Source: Nematostella vectensis (lineage: Eukaryota > Cnidaria > Anthozoa > Actiniaria > Edwardsiidae). Taken from it: a stretch of 60,000 nt of DNA. A model generated the notes under the pieces. It did not search any database and was not told the origin of the DNA. It saw only the letters and a program-made list of their open reading frames with translations. The DNA is taken from NCBI RefSeq assembly GCF_932526225.1, contig NC_064046.1, positions 11,745,719 to 11,805,718 of the forward strand, written 5' to 3'. A program made the translations under genes and the position numbers. Shown one piece after another: positions 23,640 to 35,600 of the stretch. The first letter of the stretch is position 1. Each line of letters begins with the position of its first letter.

Positions 23640-24790
23640 CAGCCCTGAGTCATATCAGCGATTTTTGATCGCGAGCGTATCATTGCCACGTGACCGTTTC
23701 GTAACGTTACTGTGGTTTCATGGCCATGTCGTTATGCTACCGTGATAGTGTCGTGACCCTTTTGTTACCGTGGCGTGACCGTGTCGTTACCACGCCGTGA
23801 CTGTGTCGTTACCGTGCCGTGACCGTTCCGTAACATTTCCGTGGTTTCGTGGCCATGTCGTTATGCTACCGTGATAGTGTCGTGACCCTTTTGGTACCGT
23901 GGCGTGACCGTGTCGTTACCATGCCGTGACTGTGTCGTTACCGTGCCGTGGTTTCATGGCCATGTCTTTATACTACCGTGATAGTGTCGTGACCCTTTTG
24001 TTACCGTGGCGTGACCGTGTCGTTACCATGCCGTGACTGTGTCGTTACCGTGCCGTGGTTTCATGGCCATGTCGTTATGCTACCGTGATAGTGTCGTGAC
24101 CCTTTTGTTACCGTGGCGTGACCGTGTCGTTACCATGCCGTGACCGTGTCGTTACCGTGCTGTGGTTTCGTGGCCATGTCGTTATGCTACCGTGATAGTG
24201 TCGTGACCCTTTTGTTACCGTGGCGTGACCGTGTCGTTACCATGCCGTGACTGTGTCGTTACCGTGCCGTGGTTTCATGGCCATGTCGTTATGCTACCGT
24301 GATAGTGTCGTGACCCTTTTGTTACCGTGGCGTGACCGTGTCGTTACCATGCCGTGACTGTGTCGTTACCGTGCTGTGGTTTCGTGGCCATGTCGTTATA
24401 CTATAGTTATAGTGTCGTGACCCTTTTGTTACCGTGGCGTGACCGTGTCGTTACCATGCCGTGACTGTGTCGTTACCGTGCCGTGAGCGTGTCGTTACCA
24501 CGCCGTGACCGTGCCGTTACCATGCAGTGATAGTGTCGTTACCAATCCGTGACCGTTTCGTAACATTTCCGTGGTTCCGTGGCCATGTCTTTATGCTACC
24601 GTGCTAGTGTCGAGAACCTTTTGTTACCGTGCCGTGAATGTGTCGTTACCATCTCGTTATACTGCCTTGACAGTGTCGTGATAGCGTCTCGGCCGTGTTG
24701 TTATAGTGCTGTGGTCGTAGAGCGCCATGGCCGTGTCGTAGAAGTCTTGACAGTGTCGGATAGCGTCGCGGCCGGTCTTTTAACATAATA
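23640..24790 (+). repeat. higher-order tandem repeat, 107-bp period
   Basis: The landmark CCATGTCGTTATGCTACCGT, or a variant, starts units at steps of exactly 107 bp (23860, 23967, 24074, 24181, 24288, 24395). Each unit is built from about 20-bp subunits of the form GTGTCGTTACCGTGCCGTGA. The edges are diverged. Confidence 0.9.
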
Positions 24791-25044
24791 CCAACTGCAC
24801 GAGCAGCCGATCAATAATATTAGCCCTGAAGATAGACCTCAAAACACTGTACCCCGGTGTAGAGTAATAAAAAGTGTTAATAAATAGAACTATTCAGGCG
24901 ACATCCGATTAAAAGTAAACAGCAACAGAAAGTCTAAGAACATATGGATACAAAAAACAAAAACTTAGTACATACCACAAAAATATTAAGCAGGATTCCG
25001 AGAAAGTGGTCAAAACACGACCACTTCTTATGGATAAGATGATG

Positions 25045-25375
25045 GAAAAATTGTAAAATGGCATGTAAAAATTGTAAAATGGCATTATGATAAAATAATA
25101 GGATTAGTCAAACATATTTTCCCGCGGAGAGACCCAATGTTCAATATCCTTACCCGTATCATTTCCTCGTATTACATAAGGAAAGATTTAAGTAATAGCT
25201 CGCTTGAGATGATAAAATTAGAGATGATAAATAATGAATTTTTTACATGCCATATTTCAATTTCTAACGTACCAATTTACAATTATTTACATGCCATTTT
25301 ACATTTTTACATACCATTTTTCAATTTTATACGTACCATTTTTCAATTTTTTTACATGCCATTTTACTATTTGCA
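25045..25375. repeat. inverted array of TTTACATGCCATTTTAC-like units
   Basis: Two units of TTGTAAAATGGCATGTAAAA lie at the left (25050-25090). About five units of the reverse complement, with variants CGTACCATTTTTCAA, lie at the right (25245-25375). Confidence 0.7.
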
Positions 25376-26039
25376 TGCTGATGATGTCTCTTCCACTGAG
25401 ACTGAAAAAGGCGACAGTCGCCCGTGCCCTGTGGCAACACCAGCAATTTTGTTTCAAAATAAAGATTTAAAACAATTATCATCGTTACAATAAATGTGAA
25501 TCTACGATTTTCGATACGAAAAATTAATGCATGCATTTTGTTATCGAGCAAGCTGACGAACCCCAGAAAGAAAGAAAAGTGCCGATGAGAAAATCGTACT
25601 TCTCGTTCAACTCGATAACAGTGTGTTAAAAAAGACTTCCAATAATGCGATAAGTGTGCAATCGTTAAGTTTTACTAAGGAATTATCTTAGAAAAATATG
25701 CTTACTGCGGAAGTACTAACATAATCAAGATGCAAAAGAGTAGTTACAAACATCGCGTGAAAATTTACTACATTGGGGTGAGACAAAAATACGTTTAAGC
25801 GTTTACAAACAATAAGGCTCGGGGAACCCTGCTTCGAATAGCTTATTCCCTGTCTGAAGTTAGAAGAATAGTCCCTCACCTCCAAGGGCATTCTTAGTCA
25901 CGTTTCATACAGTGCCGAAGTCGAAGTGGGCTAGTCTCACTAATAAGTGGGGAGGGTCTTAAAGTGACTGGTATACCCATTGGTATCTTAAAGCCTCACG
26001 TGACCAAGTCATGTGATTTATTAGCACAAGTGGCCTAAT

Positions 26040-26515
26040 ACAGTACTTACCACCCGCTTATCAGAACTTAAGAACCTAGAATTTAAAAAAATAGAACTTA
26101 AGAACCTGTTAGCCTAAAAAATACCAATTTAGGCCTCCGTTAAATAAGAATCTATTTAGGCTAAAATTTGAAACAGGTTCTCATTAAAAAAATAAATAAG
26201 ATCTTATCATTCTTATCATGATAATGAGAATTAAAATATATTTTAAGGGGTCTCGACCACATATTATACGAAGGCCAGGCCGGTATTGTAAATTCATCTA
26301 TCTAGATACCGCACTTCTATACCAGCCATTAGTATATTAACTCTTCTTTTTAATTAAGAACCTATTTAAGAACCAAAGTAGCCTAAAATTTAAAATAGCA
26401 CCCGTTGAAATAAGAACCTGTTTAGACTAACCTGGAAAAGCCTAGGTTCTTCTAAACAGGTAGTACTGTAGCCTAATAGGAACAGAGTTTGTTAGGCTAA
26501 ATTCTGATAATAAAT
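26040..26515. repeat. degenerate repeat of AGAACCTGTTTAGGCTAAAA words
   Basis: GAACCT(G/A)TTTA and TAGCCTAAAATTTAAA recur in both orientations. No clear ends. Confidence 0.45.
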
Positions 26516-26626
26516 CACGGAATTCCCTCCAATCTTGACTGAAGTGGAGACTGCTTGAAGCTCCTCCTCACACAACCAGTTCAGACAACCCTGAACTTCC
26601 GATGGCGTCAAACTCGCACCCAGTTT
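26492..26626 (-). CDS. gene 2 probable terminal exon (44 codons plus stop)
   Basis: Phase-0 acceptor acagggctag with a poor pyrimidine tract. The frame KLGASLTPSEVQGCLNWLCE looks coding, then VIYYQNLA and TAA. An AATAAA on the minus strand near 26013-26020 could be the poly(A) signal. The coding end could instead use a weak donor inside this exon. Confidence 0.5.
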   Translation of the reverse strand, partial: KLGASLTPSEVQGCLNWLCEEELQAVSTSVKIGGNSVIYYQNLA

Positions 26627-29600
26627 CTAGCCCTGTGTTCAGGTTAATCTAGCTATGCTTACAGTGCACCAACATTGCACCTGTACTATGTCAAGCTTGT
26701 CTTTGTGTCTAATGGACAAATTGTTCGCCAGAGCAGCTAAAACGGCTTGGGAGAAACCAAACCACGTCCAATTCGCCGAGTAATGTAATACTAACGCTTA
26801 ATGCAATAACAAATCAACGCTTTATGCTTTAAAAGAGCCTTGGGTACGGGATAATTCTGGAATTATCCGATACTGGACAGGACGATTCGATTACGCTACG
26901 TGTGGAAAGAGAACTTTCCGATTACGGATCGAAAAAGTTGCTGATTTATCTTACCCCAGGGCCTAAGCAAAAACGGAGAGCGCGTTGCAAAACATGGCAT
27001 ATATTCCAGCCAAATAAGAGGGAATTCCGTGGTTTATTATCAGTATTTAGCCTAACAATCTCTATTCTTCCTAACCTCGGCAAAGCCAATAGTCTAAAAA
27101 AAATCCTAATGATCCCTCTTAAATGGCCTAAAAACTTGTCAGATTTCAACAAAAATTGCTGACTCGAACTCAAATTTCCCCCTAACGCTTATAATTGCGC
27201 ACTTTCTACTTCGCATTCACTTTGCCAATTATACCTCATACACGCCTAATCAAAGGTATTTTTCTCTAATGAAAATTTGCCTCAATAATTGTTAAGTAAC
27301 AGGAAATAGGTGTCAGTGATATATTAGATTATGATTTTTGTGAGCACATCAGAGAACATTACTGGAAAGGCGGTGTGAATTTATGATATAGGGAGAATCG
27401 TTTATTCTGAATTACGCTTTTCGAAAGAAACAAATAATTTACCCTCGACAAAAAGACAATAGTAAAATACAAAACGAGTCTTTAAAAACGCAGATAAAAC
27501 AAATGGTATTACAACGGCCACGCTCATCTAACAAAAAATACTTTTTCGTTACACGTATTGTGAATACAAATGCGGCGCCACTTTGGGTTGTAAAGATATT
27601 AGGAGAGAAAATTAAAAACGAAATTATTCATTTTTTTTTTCGAAAAATAAAAGCTCTTCTAAACAAAGACAACAGGTTTTATCAAAACATAGAAAACGGC
27701 ATTATAACGTATTAGAAACACGCACAAAAAACAGTTGTTCTGTGATTCTCATAATATTACCTCAAAAAGTGGAGTTATGCCTGAGAGAAGTATGAAAGGA
27801 AAATATTAATCAATTAAGAGGGATATTGAACTAGGTTTTGAGCTTGCAAATGATGAATCCAGCATTTGATAGAAAATATGAAACTCGCTTGTCAATCGTC
27901 GAGTACATTCGTGTGAAATGTTTGCTTTGATACAGAAGGTTTGAACGCGGGAGATTTTCCCGTTTAGACAGCCTTGCAAAAAAAAAAAAAAAGGAAAAAA
28001 AATATTTTAAAAACAGCAAAATTATAGAGTTGGATTTTAAAGCCTTCCTTTTATTTATTTTTTCCCCATTTTCTGGAACATAGGCGAGAGCCTTTTTTTT
28101 CAAAACATCAATTATTCTGAGATGGGACCTCACTTCATTCTAACAAGGGCAAAAAAATGGCCAAGTTCCTATTAAGTTACCGCAACATAACAAAAAATTA
28201 AATTAAATAAATATCAACATTTTTGACACTTTTTATCTTTACATTTATTACACATCATTCAAAAGTTTAGAAAACAAAAATGACTGCCTTTTTAGGTCAA
28301 GCTAAATCCCAACATAAAAATCCTTTCGTAGGAGGTTACCTTTTTTTTAAATAAATAAAGTGTTTAAGTAGCACATATATTGAACTAAAATATTGAACGA
28401 AAAATATAATCGCAATCCTAAAAAAACTACACGTCAATATAACAGGTATATCATATCGTTTTGTTATTGTTTATGTTCAACTTACCAGAGTAGCGAGGCT
28501 GGGAAGTCTCCCGTGGGATAACCTGGGAAGTAGAGAAATCTCCGACGGCCTGGAGTCTCCATTAGAAGCATTGGGCTGCTCCACATCCAAAGACGAAGCT
28601 AAAATAGAAAAACAAATGAGAGAAAAAGGGTAAGGAAATACCATCTTCAAATAAACGGAAACTCTAAGAATGAACTCAAGACTAATCCACCTTTCGGCTT
28701 TGCCCGAAAGACATCCATGGAATTCACAATATATAGAGAATAACGTAGCGTTTAGACTGTGCTGTAATATAAATATAGAAGCCAAACATTGAGCGTGGCC
28801 GAACTAGTGGGAGACCGTACGACAGGAAACTGGCATATGCAAATTACTATAGGCGCGTAGCCAATCTTAGTATGGCGGGAGAAAGCTATCTTTACTTATC
28901 CCCCAGGGGTCATAACCGCTCAAATGTACACTGCGCTTTTAGCTTGTCGTATTGGTTAGCACCAAACTAATGTTCGTGGGAAGCAATAGGTGTTTTTGTA
29001 GGGTTACAGTAGATATTAGCATTTTGAAATGATTCTGTGTGACACCGTACCTTTTCAAAACTAAACAATTTCATCGTGTATTCCCCCTAGCGGTAACCAC
29101 ATGTTGAGTGAGCTGTTTGGGAAAGTTATTAAAAGTGAACTATGCACACAAATTTTAATGTTTCTCGCTGAAACTTTCAATTAAGAGTAAAGATAGTGTT
29201 ACATTGTTCAATGTAATCAAAATAAATCGTAATCATTTCATAAGGAGTCAATGACACCTTGTGAAATTCTTTTTAAATGAGAGTTATTTTGACTTTGTGA
29301 ATTAGAGTTATTGGTTCAATTAAATGCAAAACAGAGCTTGTGTTTTGTTAGATATGTTAATAATTTTTTTTTAGAATTCTTATGTTGTATTCATGTGAAA
29401 GGACAAAATAAAAATGGATATTATTTATTTATAGTGTCTAGTTCATAGACTGTTTTCTGAGCCAAAAAGCTAAGTGGCGAAATAATATGCATTTCTTTTT
29501 ATTCATTTCAAAATAAATAATAAAATATTTTTTTTCCAAGGGACTGCGATTTTTTTATTGCCAGATAAGGTTTTGTCTTCAACGTGAGTTATTACAAATC

Positions 29601-32600
29601 TTATCTAGTAAACTTTTAAAATGCAATTACATACGGTTGCAACCGAAGAGACTCGCCAAAACAAGCGATTAAAGATATATGCACGCTAAAATATTCTGGA
29701 GAATGCCCAATATGGTTCTTATCACGGCATTGGTATCAAAACGCGCGCGCATACTTGTGTACGGTTTGTGCAATCGAAACTTGTAGTTAAAATAAATAGA
29801 ATGAAATTCAACTTATGTAAGAATTTCATTTTTTAGCATCTCCACCCTCCCCCCCCCCCCAAAAAAAATACATTTGAGCCACCTTAATTCATTTTGCTAA
29901 GTTCCTGCATCCGACCCGCAGGGACCATGTTTTTTTTTTTTTCGTTTTTTGCTTACTTCTCATTTTGGGATTTCGCGTATTACAGTGATCGCTTTTCTAA
30001 TGAATCTTTCGTGTGGGTTTTTTTTTTTGGCATTTGTTCTGTTTCTAATACGTGAGAAATTTGGATGTTGGATGATACTTAAAGCTATATAATAAAGATT
30101 CAATTGTCAACTCTTCTACATATTCAGGTGCTTGTGGGCGAAAGGAAAGACTTCCAGGGTTGTCATAAGACAGCTGATCTATACTTAATCGCCAACAATC
30201 GATTTTAAGGCAAGATTTTATCTTCGTAATTTAGCTAAGCCTTCCGCTATGCCCGTCAGCTAACACTGAAACAGAGAAACGTGCACTGAGGAGATATCGG
30301 AAACGCATGGGACCAGAAAAAAACTTTAAAATATACTACAAGCAATTATTTTTTTTACTAAGAATACAATATTTTTTAGAAGAAAAAAAAGTGGCGTCTC
30401 TGGATTGTAAATGTCAATTTTCTACATTGAGATTTAAATAATAAAGTATAACAAGGCAAAACAAGGGAAATAGGATTTGTTAATGCCTTATTTTTAAGAC
30501 GTTGCTTAGGGGTAGCAGAGTCGTAAAGGTTTGCAAAGGCAATGGTAAATATGCCAGTAACGCACAAACACAAATTCTGAAACAAAAGTTCGATTAATAA
30601 TGGCCTTTTCGCCGAGATGGTGGGTATGTTCTCTGTTCCACGAAATATTTAACGTAATATTATGGTAAGAGTCAAAAGAATTCATCAGAAGATTACGAAA
30701 TTTAGAAGAGATTTGTTTCCAATACATTTACTAACTTACTTTCATAACCCATTTTTTTATTCTTTAAAAAAAAAATACAATTTTTTTGCAAATGAGATTG
30801 TGTAAAAACAAGTGAAAAAAACATACAATAAGATAAATTTTATGTCAACAAGCACTCGAACCCATATTATTTTACTGCAACCGCTGACTAGCATTTCATG
30901 ATTAACAACGGCTCCACATGAATGCAACGGACAGAGAAAGATGATGAAAAAAATACACCGAGAAAGAGGCTAGCAACGTTATATGGTAACATTAAAAAAG
31001 TTTAACCTCTTTCTTTAAATGATTATCTACATTCGATCGCTCTGTAGTTTTGCGACTTTCTTTTTTTTTTAATAAGCGAAATCTGTGTATTCTATTTGCT
31101 AAAAAACAATAGTCGAAGACCAACTATTATTATCCACCTTAAGAGTGTCAAATTACCCCGACACGCGCGCCTAAATTGATTTGTTTTCAACTACCCTTTT
31201 TTATTTTGCTGACACGTATTTGATTCCCACATAGCACTTTACTTTAAAATCGCTGCCTTACTAGAAATATGAATATGTAAGAAGTATTTTGAGTACAGAC
31301 AAAGTTCTTTTTATCAAATATTAGAATCAGAACTACTTTGCCAATATCAAAAGCATACCCATAACGGATGCATCACTTTTCCTCGATTAATAACGTTTTT
31401 CTGAATCAAACCTCGGCTATATATATTCAGAGGAACAGAAACAATTATTTTTTTTGTTATTAAATCTACACGCAATGGTTATTTTTGCTTCTTTTTGTTA
31501 TTAAATCTACACGCAATGGTTATTTTTGCTTCTTAACTTAACCATTGTCATTATATGGTATGCAAATAAAGTTGTCCTTATAGAGTTATTATAGAATCTC
31601 ATACCGTATCCTTGGTTATCCATGAAGTAGAATCGAATGCATTCCGAATACTCACTCTGCAAATCACTCATGTACAGACTAAAGCTAGCAAAATACGCGA
31701 ACTACCATGACATAATAGTGCAGAATTAGGTTCTAGTTTACAAATTCTTTGGTGCTCTCGCCAATACAATCCGCACCAGACTGATTAATGGTCTGAAAGG
31801 GAGAACATGAGTACGCCACGATTTCCTATAGCATGACGCGAGTGAATATATCATGTGCATAAGGCCAAAAAGTGTGACAGCTTATCGCAAGGAGGCCGGG
31901 CAAACCAGGCAAACTGTCTCCATCTCATGGAAAGTGGATCGACACTAGGGAGAAGAGGGGAGGGGTGGGCAACTTTTATTAAATGGGAACATTCGAGTTG
32001 ATGCGCACTTTTGGGTTGATTGAATATCATTTTACATTCTTTGTGCAAATATTATGTAGCTTTTTGTACGTCATGTTCCCTGATGGTACTTAAGGTTACT
32101 TACCGCAAATGACCTAATAAACGCCCACTATCTAAAGAACGCCTAATGAACGTCCCCCCCCCTCCCTAACTGCCTAAGCTTAAAAGTTTGCAGGCGCGTA
32201 TCCAGGATTGGCTGAGGGGAAGGAATGCGCAATCATGTGTATAATGTGGAAAAAGCAAAAAGTAATTGAAGATTTTTTAATAAGAAATGATCTACTTTAT
32301 GGCTAACAAACGCCCAAAACTACCCCCCTCCCAGCTTAAAAGCAAACGACATAGGAATTTTTTAAATATAAATCACATTTAATAGGCCATTCCAGATATA
32401 GGCATGCGCGAGCACTCACCAACTACCGGCATGCAGCGCGCGCTTCGTTTGATGTAAGCTCAAAAAAGCGCGCACTGCATTCTGGTAGTTGAGGTAGGTT
32501 TCTATGGTTATGCGCGCGCAAACTTATAGCTGGAATGGCCTATTGATCTGAGGGGGCGTCCACACTAACACGAGCGATACTTTGGAAAACGCCGTCGAAA

Positions 32601-35600
32601 GTGAATCAAAATGAATCCGTTTACTTTGGTCCGTAGTGTGGACGGTCGAATCCGTACCAAAATGAAAACAATGGCGTCTGCTGCTTTGAGCATGCGCATA
32701 TCATAAAAATGACGTCACCCTGTACCTTTAAGCGTTTTCAAACGTTTAAATCCGTGTTAGTGTGGACGGCTGGATCCAGGCGAACACGCTGCGAAAACGA
32801 TAGTGTGGACGCGAATCAAGTGATGCGTTTTTGGCGAAACGAATCCGGATACTTTTAATTGAATCCGTGTCAGTGTGGACGACCCCTGAGTTTGCGTTTG
32901 CTACGCAGGCTATAATTTATCGTAATCCTGACTTGAGGCTGGAACCACACTGAACTTGGATTTGTTATATTGTTATAGTTTGTAAAGAACGCCTCCTATC
33001 TACTGAACGACCCCTCCCCCCACCCACACACCCCCTCGGACCATCGAAACTTAATAAACGCCCCGGGCGTGTACAGCTTCCCATGCAATTTGTTGCATTA
33101 TGCAAGTGGACTAAAAAACGTATATCCTTTGTTAGGATTGGGATATACGCCTATCCGCGTGGAGTTGCATTTTTTTTAGCCAACCCGGAACTTCTAGTCC
33201 TCCTAGGCGTGGAAAAAAGGCGAGTGCCAAACTTTGAGTGTATAGGCAAAAAAAAGCTCATCGTGATCGGTATCCCGAGAGGACTCAAACAATACGGCTA
33301 TTTCAATAAACGTTGATTTTTTCTCCATAGTGACTATATTTTTATATATATTTGGAATCAATGGTTAAGGAAAATCGGTTTGAGACTCCCCGTGTTTCTT
33401 GCGCGATGATTTAAAGTTTGCTCAAGATTAACCACTATTAATCCACTTCACCCTCGCCTAATATACTCCTTTGAAAAAGCAAGCGGAGCATTATCAATGG
33501 TGATCAAACAACTCCGATATTTTGATTAATTGGTATTCAAACTGAGTCTGTGATTGGTGGCATTTGCTAAAATGGCGTTCAATTGAATATATAGATTTTC
33601 ATGTTTTGAAAGGATTGTTTGCAAGAAAATAGCACACACCGGAAAACGCTGATGGCCACGGAAGGCTTACACTTGTGCCATTTAACTACGTGTTTGATCC
33701 TATTGACATACGAAACAACCTTTAAAATTTAATTCAAACGAAATATTATGTTTCCCTGATACTTAACATTATAAATTGGCAGCTATAAAGAGAAAAATAA
33801 TGTCTGGATTATTTAATAACCAAGGCTCAAGGATGTATTATGATATTTTTGTTGCTTCTCTCGCTAGCTATTTGTCTCGTCTAGTCGCGCAACTAACGCG
33901 GACGGCTGCTAAGAAGGCTTTTTGCTAACTTGTTTGCGTGAATACATAAGGGTGCTATAGAAAATACCCTCTCCTTTTTCTCTCAGATATCTTCAAGTCT
34001 TACTGTTGAATCCGTTGCATCGCGACCCGCGTTTTCAAAACACGACTTGTTTTGGTTTTCTGTTCCGTCAGTATAACCATTCTGAGGCAATTGGAGTCTC
34101 GCTTTGTGCAATTCCCTGGCTATCCTCTGGACGAAAACCAGACAGTGTCGCCACAGAAAGCCAGGCAATTGCACTAGGCGAGAGATGGCAAGAATCTGAT
34201 TGGCTTAGAATAATTTGACCGGCGGAACAAGAAATTCCAAAAGACAAAATCGATGTTTTTTAAAATGCGGCTTCGCGATACAACGGATTCGATAGTAAAA
34301 CGCATTTTGCTTAACACGTTTGTGATGCTGGTTACATCCTCTAAATCGAGTTCCAATGTGCCGGTCAATGCTGCGAAATAATACAGAATCCTGCTGTGGA
34401 CAGGCTTTGTGTTGACTAGGCGATCAGGCAAAAACACCACAATCTTTTTGTACACAGACATAATTTCTACCAAAATACTGTCGGGGCTTCAAAAAAAATC
34501 CTTTTCAAAAAATTATCACACTTGAAAATAACGTGTAACGAGGTTTATTAAGATGGAATCTCTTACCTGTACTAAGTAGCTTGAAATCGCGCATTTTGTG
34601 ATTCAAAAAGGACGGGATACGAGACGTCAAGCTTCACCGAAACGTAGGCACAAAATACTAATCACGAAAGCATACTGCCAATGCAATGTCTGTGAAATTT
34701 GCCGGTAACGTCAAAGCTAATGCATAGGGATAATATAAAAAATGACTTTCCGGTGAATTCGGCCAGGAACAATAACATTAGAAAAAAACATGGGAAAAAT
34801 CGAGAGATCGCTAGAGTTCTGATGGTGAATAATTTTTAGGTTATTAGAGTAAATCAAGAGGGCATAAGAAATTTTATGCTCTCTTGAGTAAATATGATCA
34901 TAAAGTTCTCACATAAAAAAAATCATGTAACTTAAAAAACCTAAAACATTACTATTTATATATGTACAATGTCGGACAGCTGGTTTTGATTAAACACATG
35001 GCATGATCCCAAATGAATGTTTTTTTTGTCAAGCTCTAATTTAATTCAGTTTATTAAAGCGTAGAACAAGAAATAAAATAATAACATTAAAAGAATGACA
35101 CCATCTATAAGTGGGAGGAACTCAAAATTTCCGAGTACGTTTAACTCAGTACGTTAGGGAGCGCGGAATGGTCATTGAGGAAGTCAGCCGGCTGACTCAA
35201 GGGAAAGACTGATGAAACTGATTTTACTGTCAATCAAACATCTTTGATAAAGATGTCAGACTTCTATCATTGATGTTTATTTTGAAGTTGCATTTTTTTA
35301 CAAACAAGTTTTTTGTTCAAATGTACACAATAACATTGTTGAATGATTACCATTATTTAAACAAGGAAATCATCACATTATATCACTCGCTTCATTCGCC
35401 TGCCGTTAAAACATCGTCTAACCCGGGCGCGCAGGGAAATACACCATGGGCTGTCGGCCAATCATAACGCGCGTATTTAAATATCCTATAAAGTAATCAT
35501 CCATGCAAGAACTAGGCCAAGTCCTGCGGCAAAAAGCTTTATTATAGCTTTCCAACATAGGATCTATTTTATACCAAACATGCATGCAGGACATATAGAA

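Larger units (their letters stand above)
21308..26491. other. intergenic region between genes 1 and 2
   Basis: It contains the presumed promoter of the TRPA1-like gene just right of 21308 (no TATA box or initiator could be assigned), an A-run at about 22192-22214, the 107-bp higher-order repeat and an inverted array at 25045-25375. No coding exon seen. Confidence 0.45.

Noticed and set aside
26627-28485. Joining exon 28486-28598 directly to the TRPA1-like first exon (AG just before its ATG, phase 0)
   Set aside because: A coding terminal exon in phase at 26626-26492 and an in-frame stop above the ATG make two separate genes more likely; a fusion transcript is not excluded.
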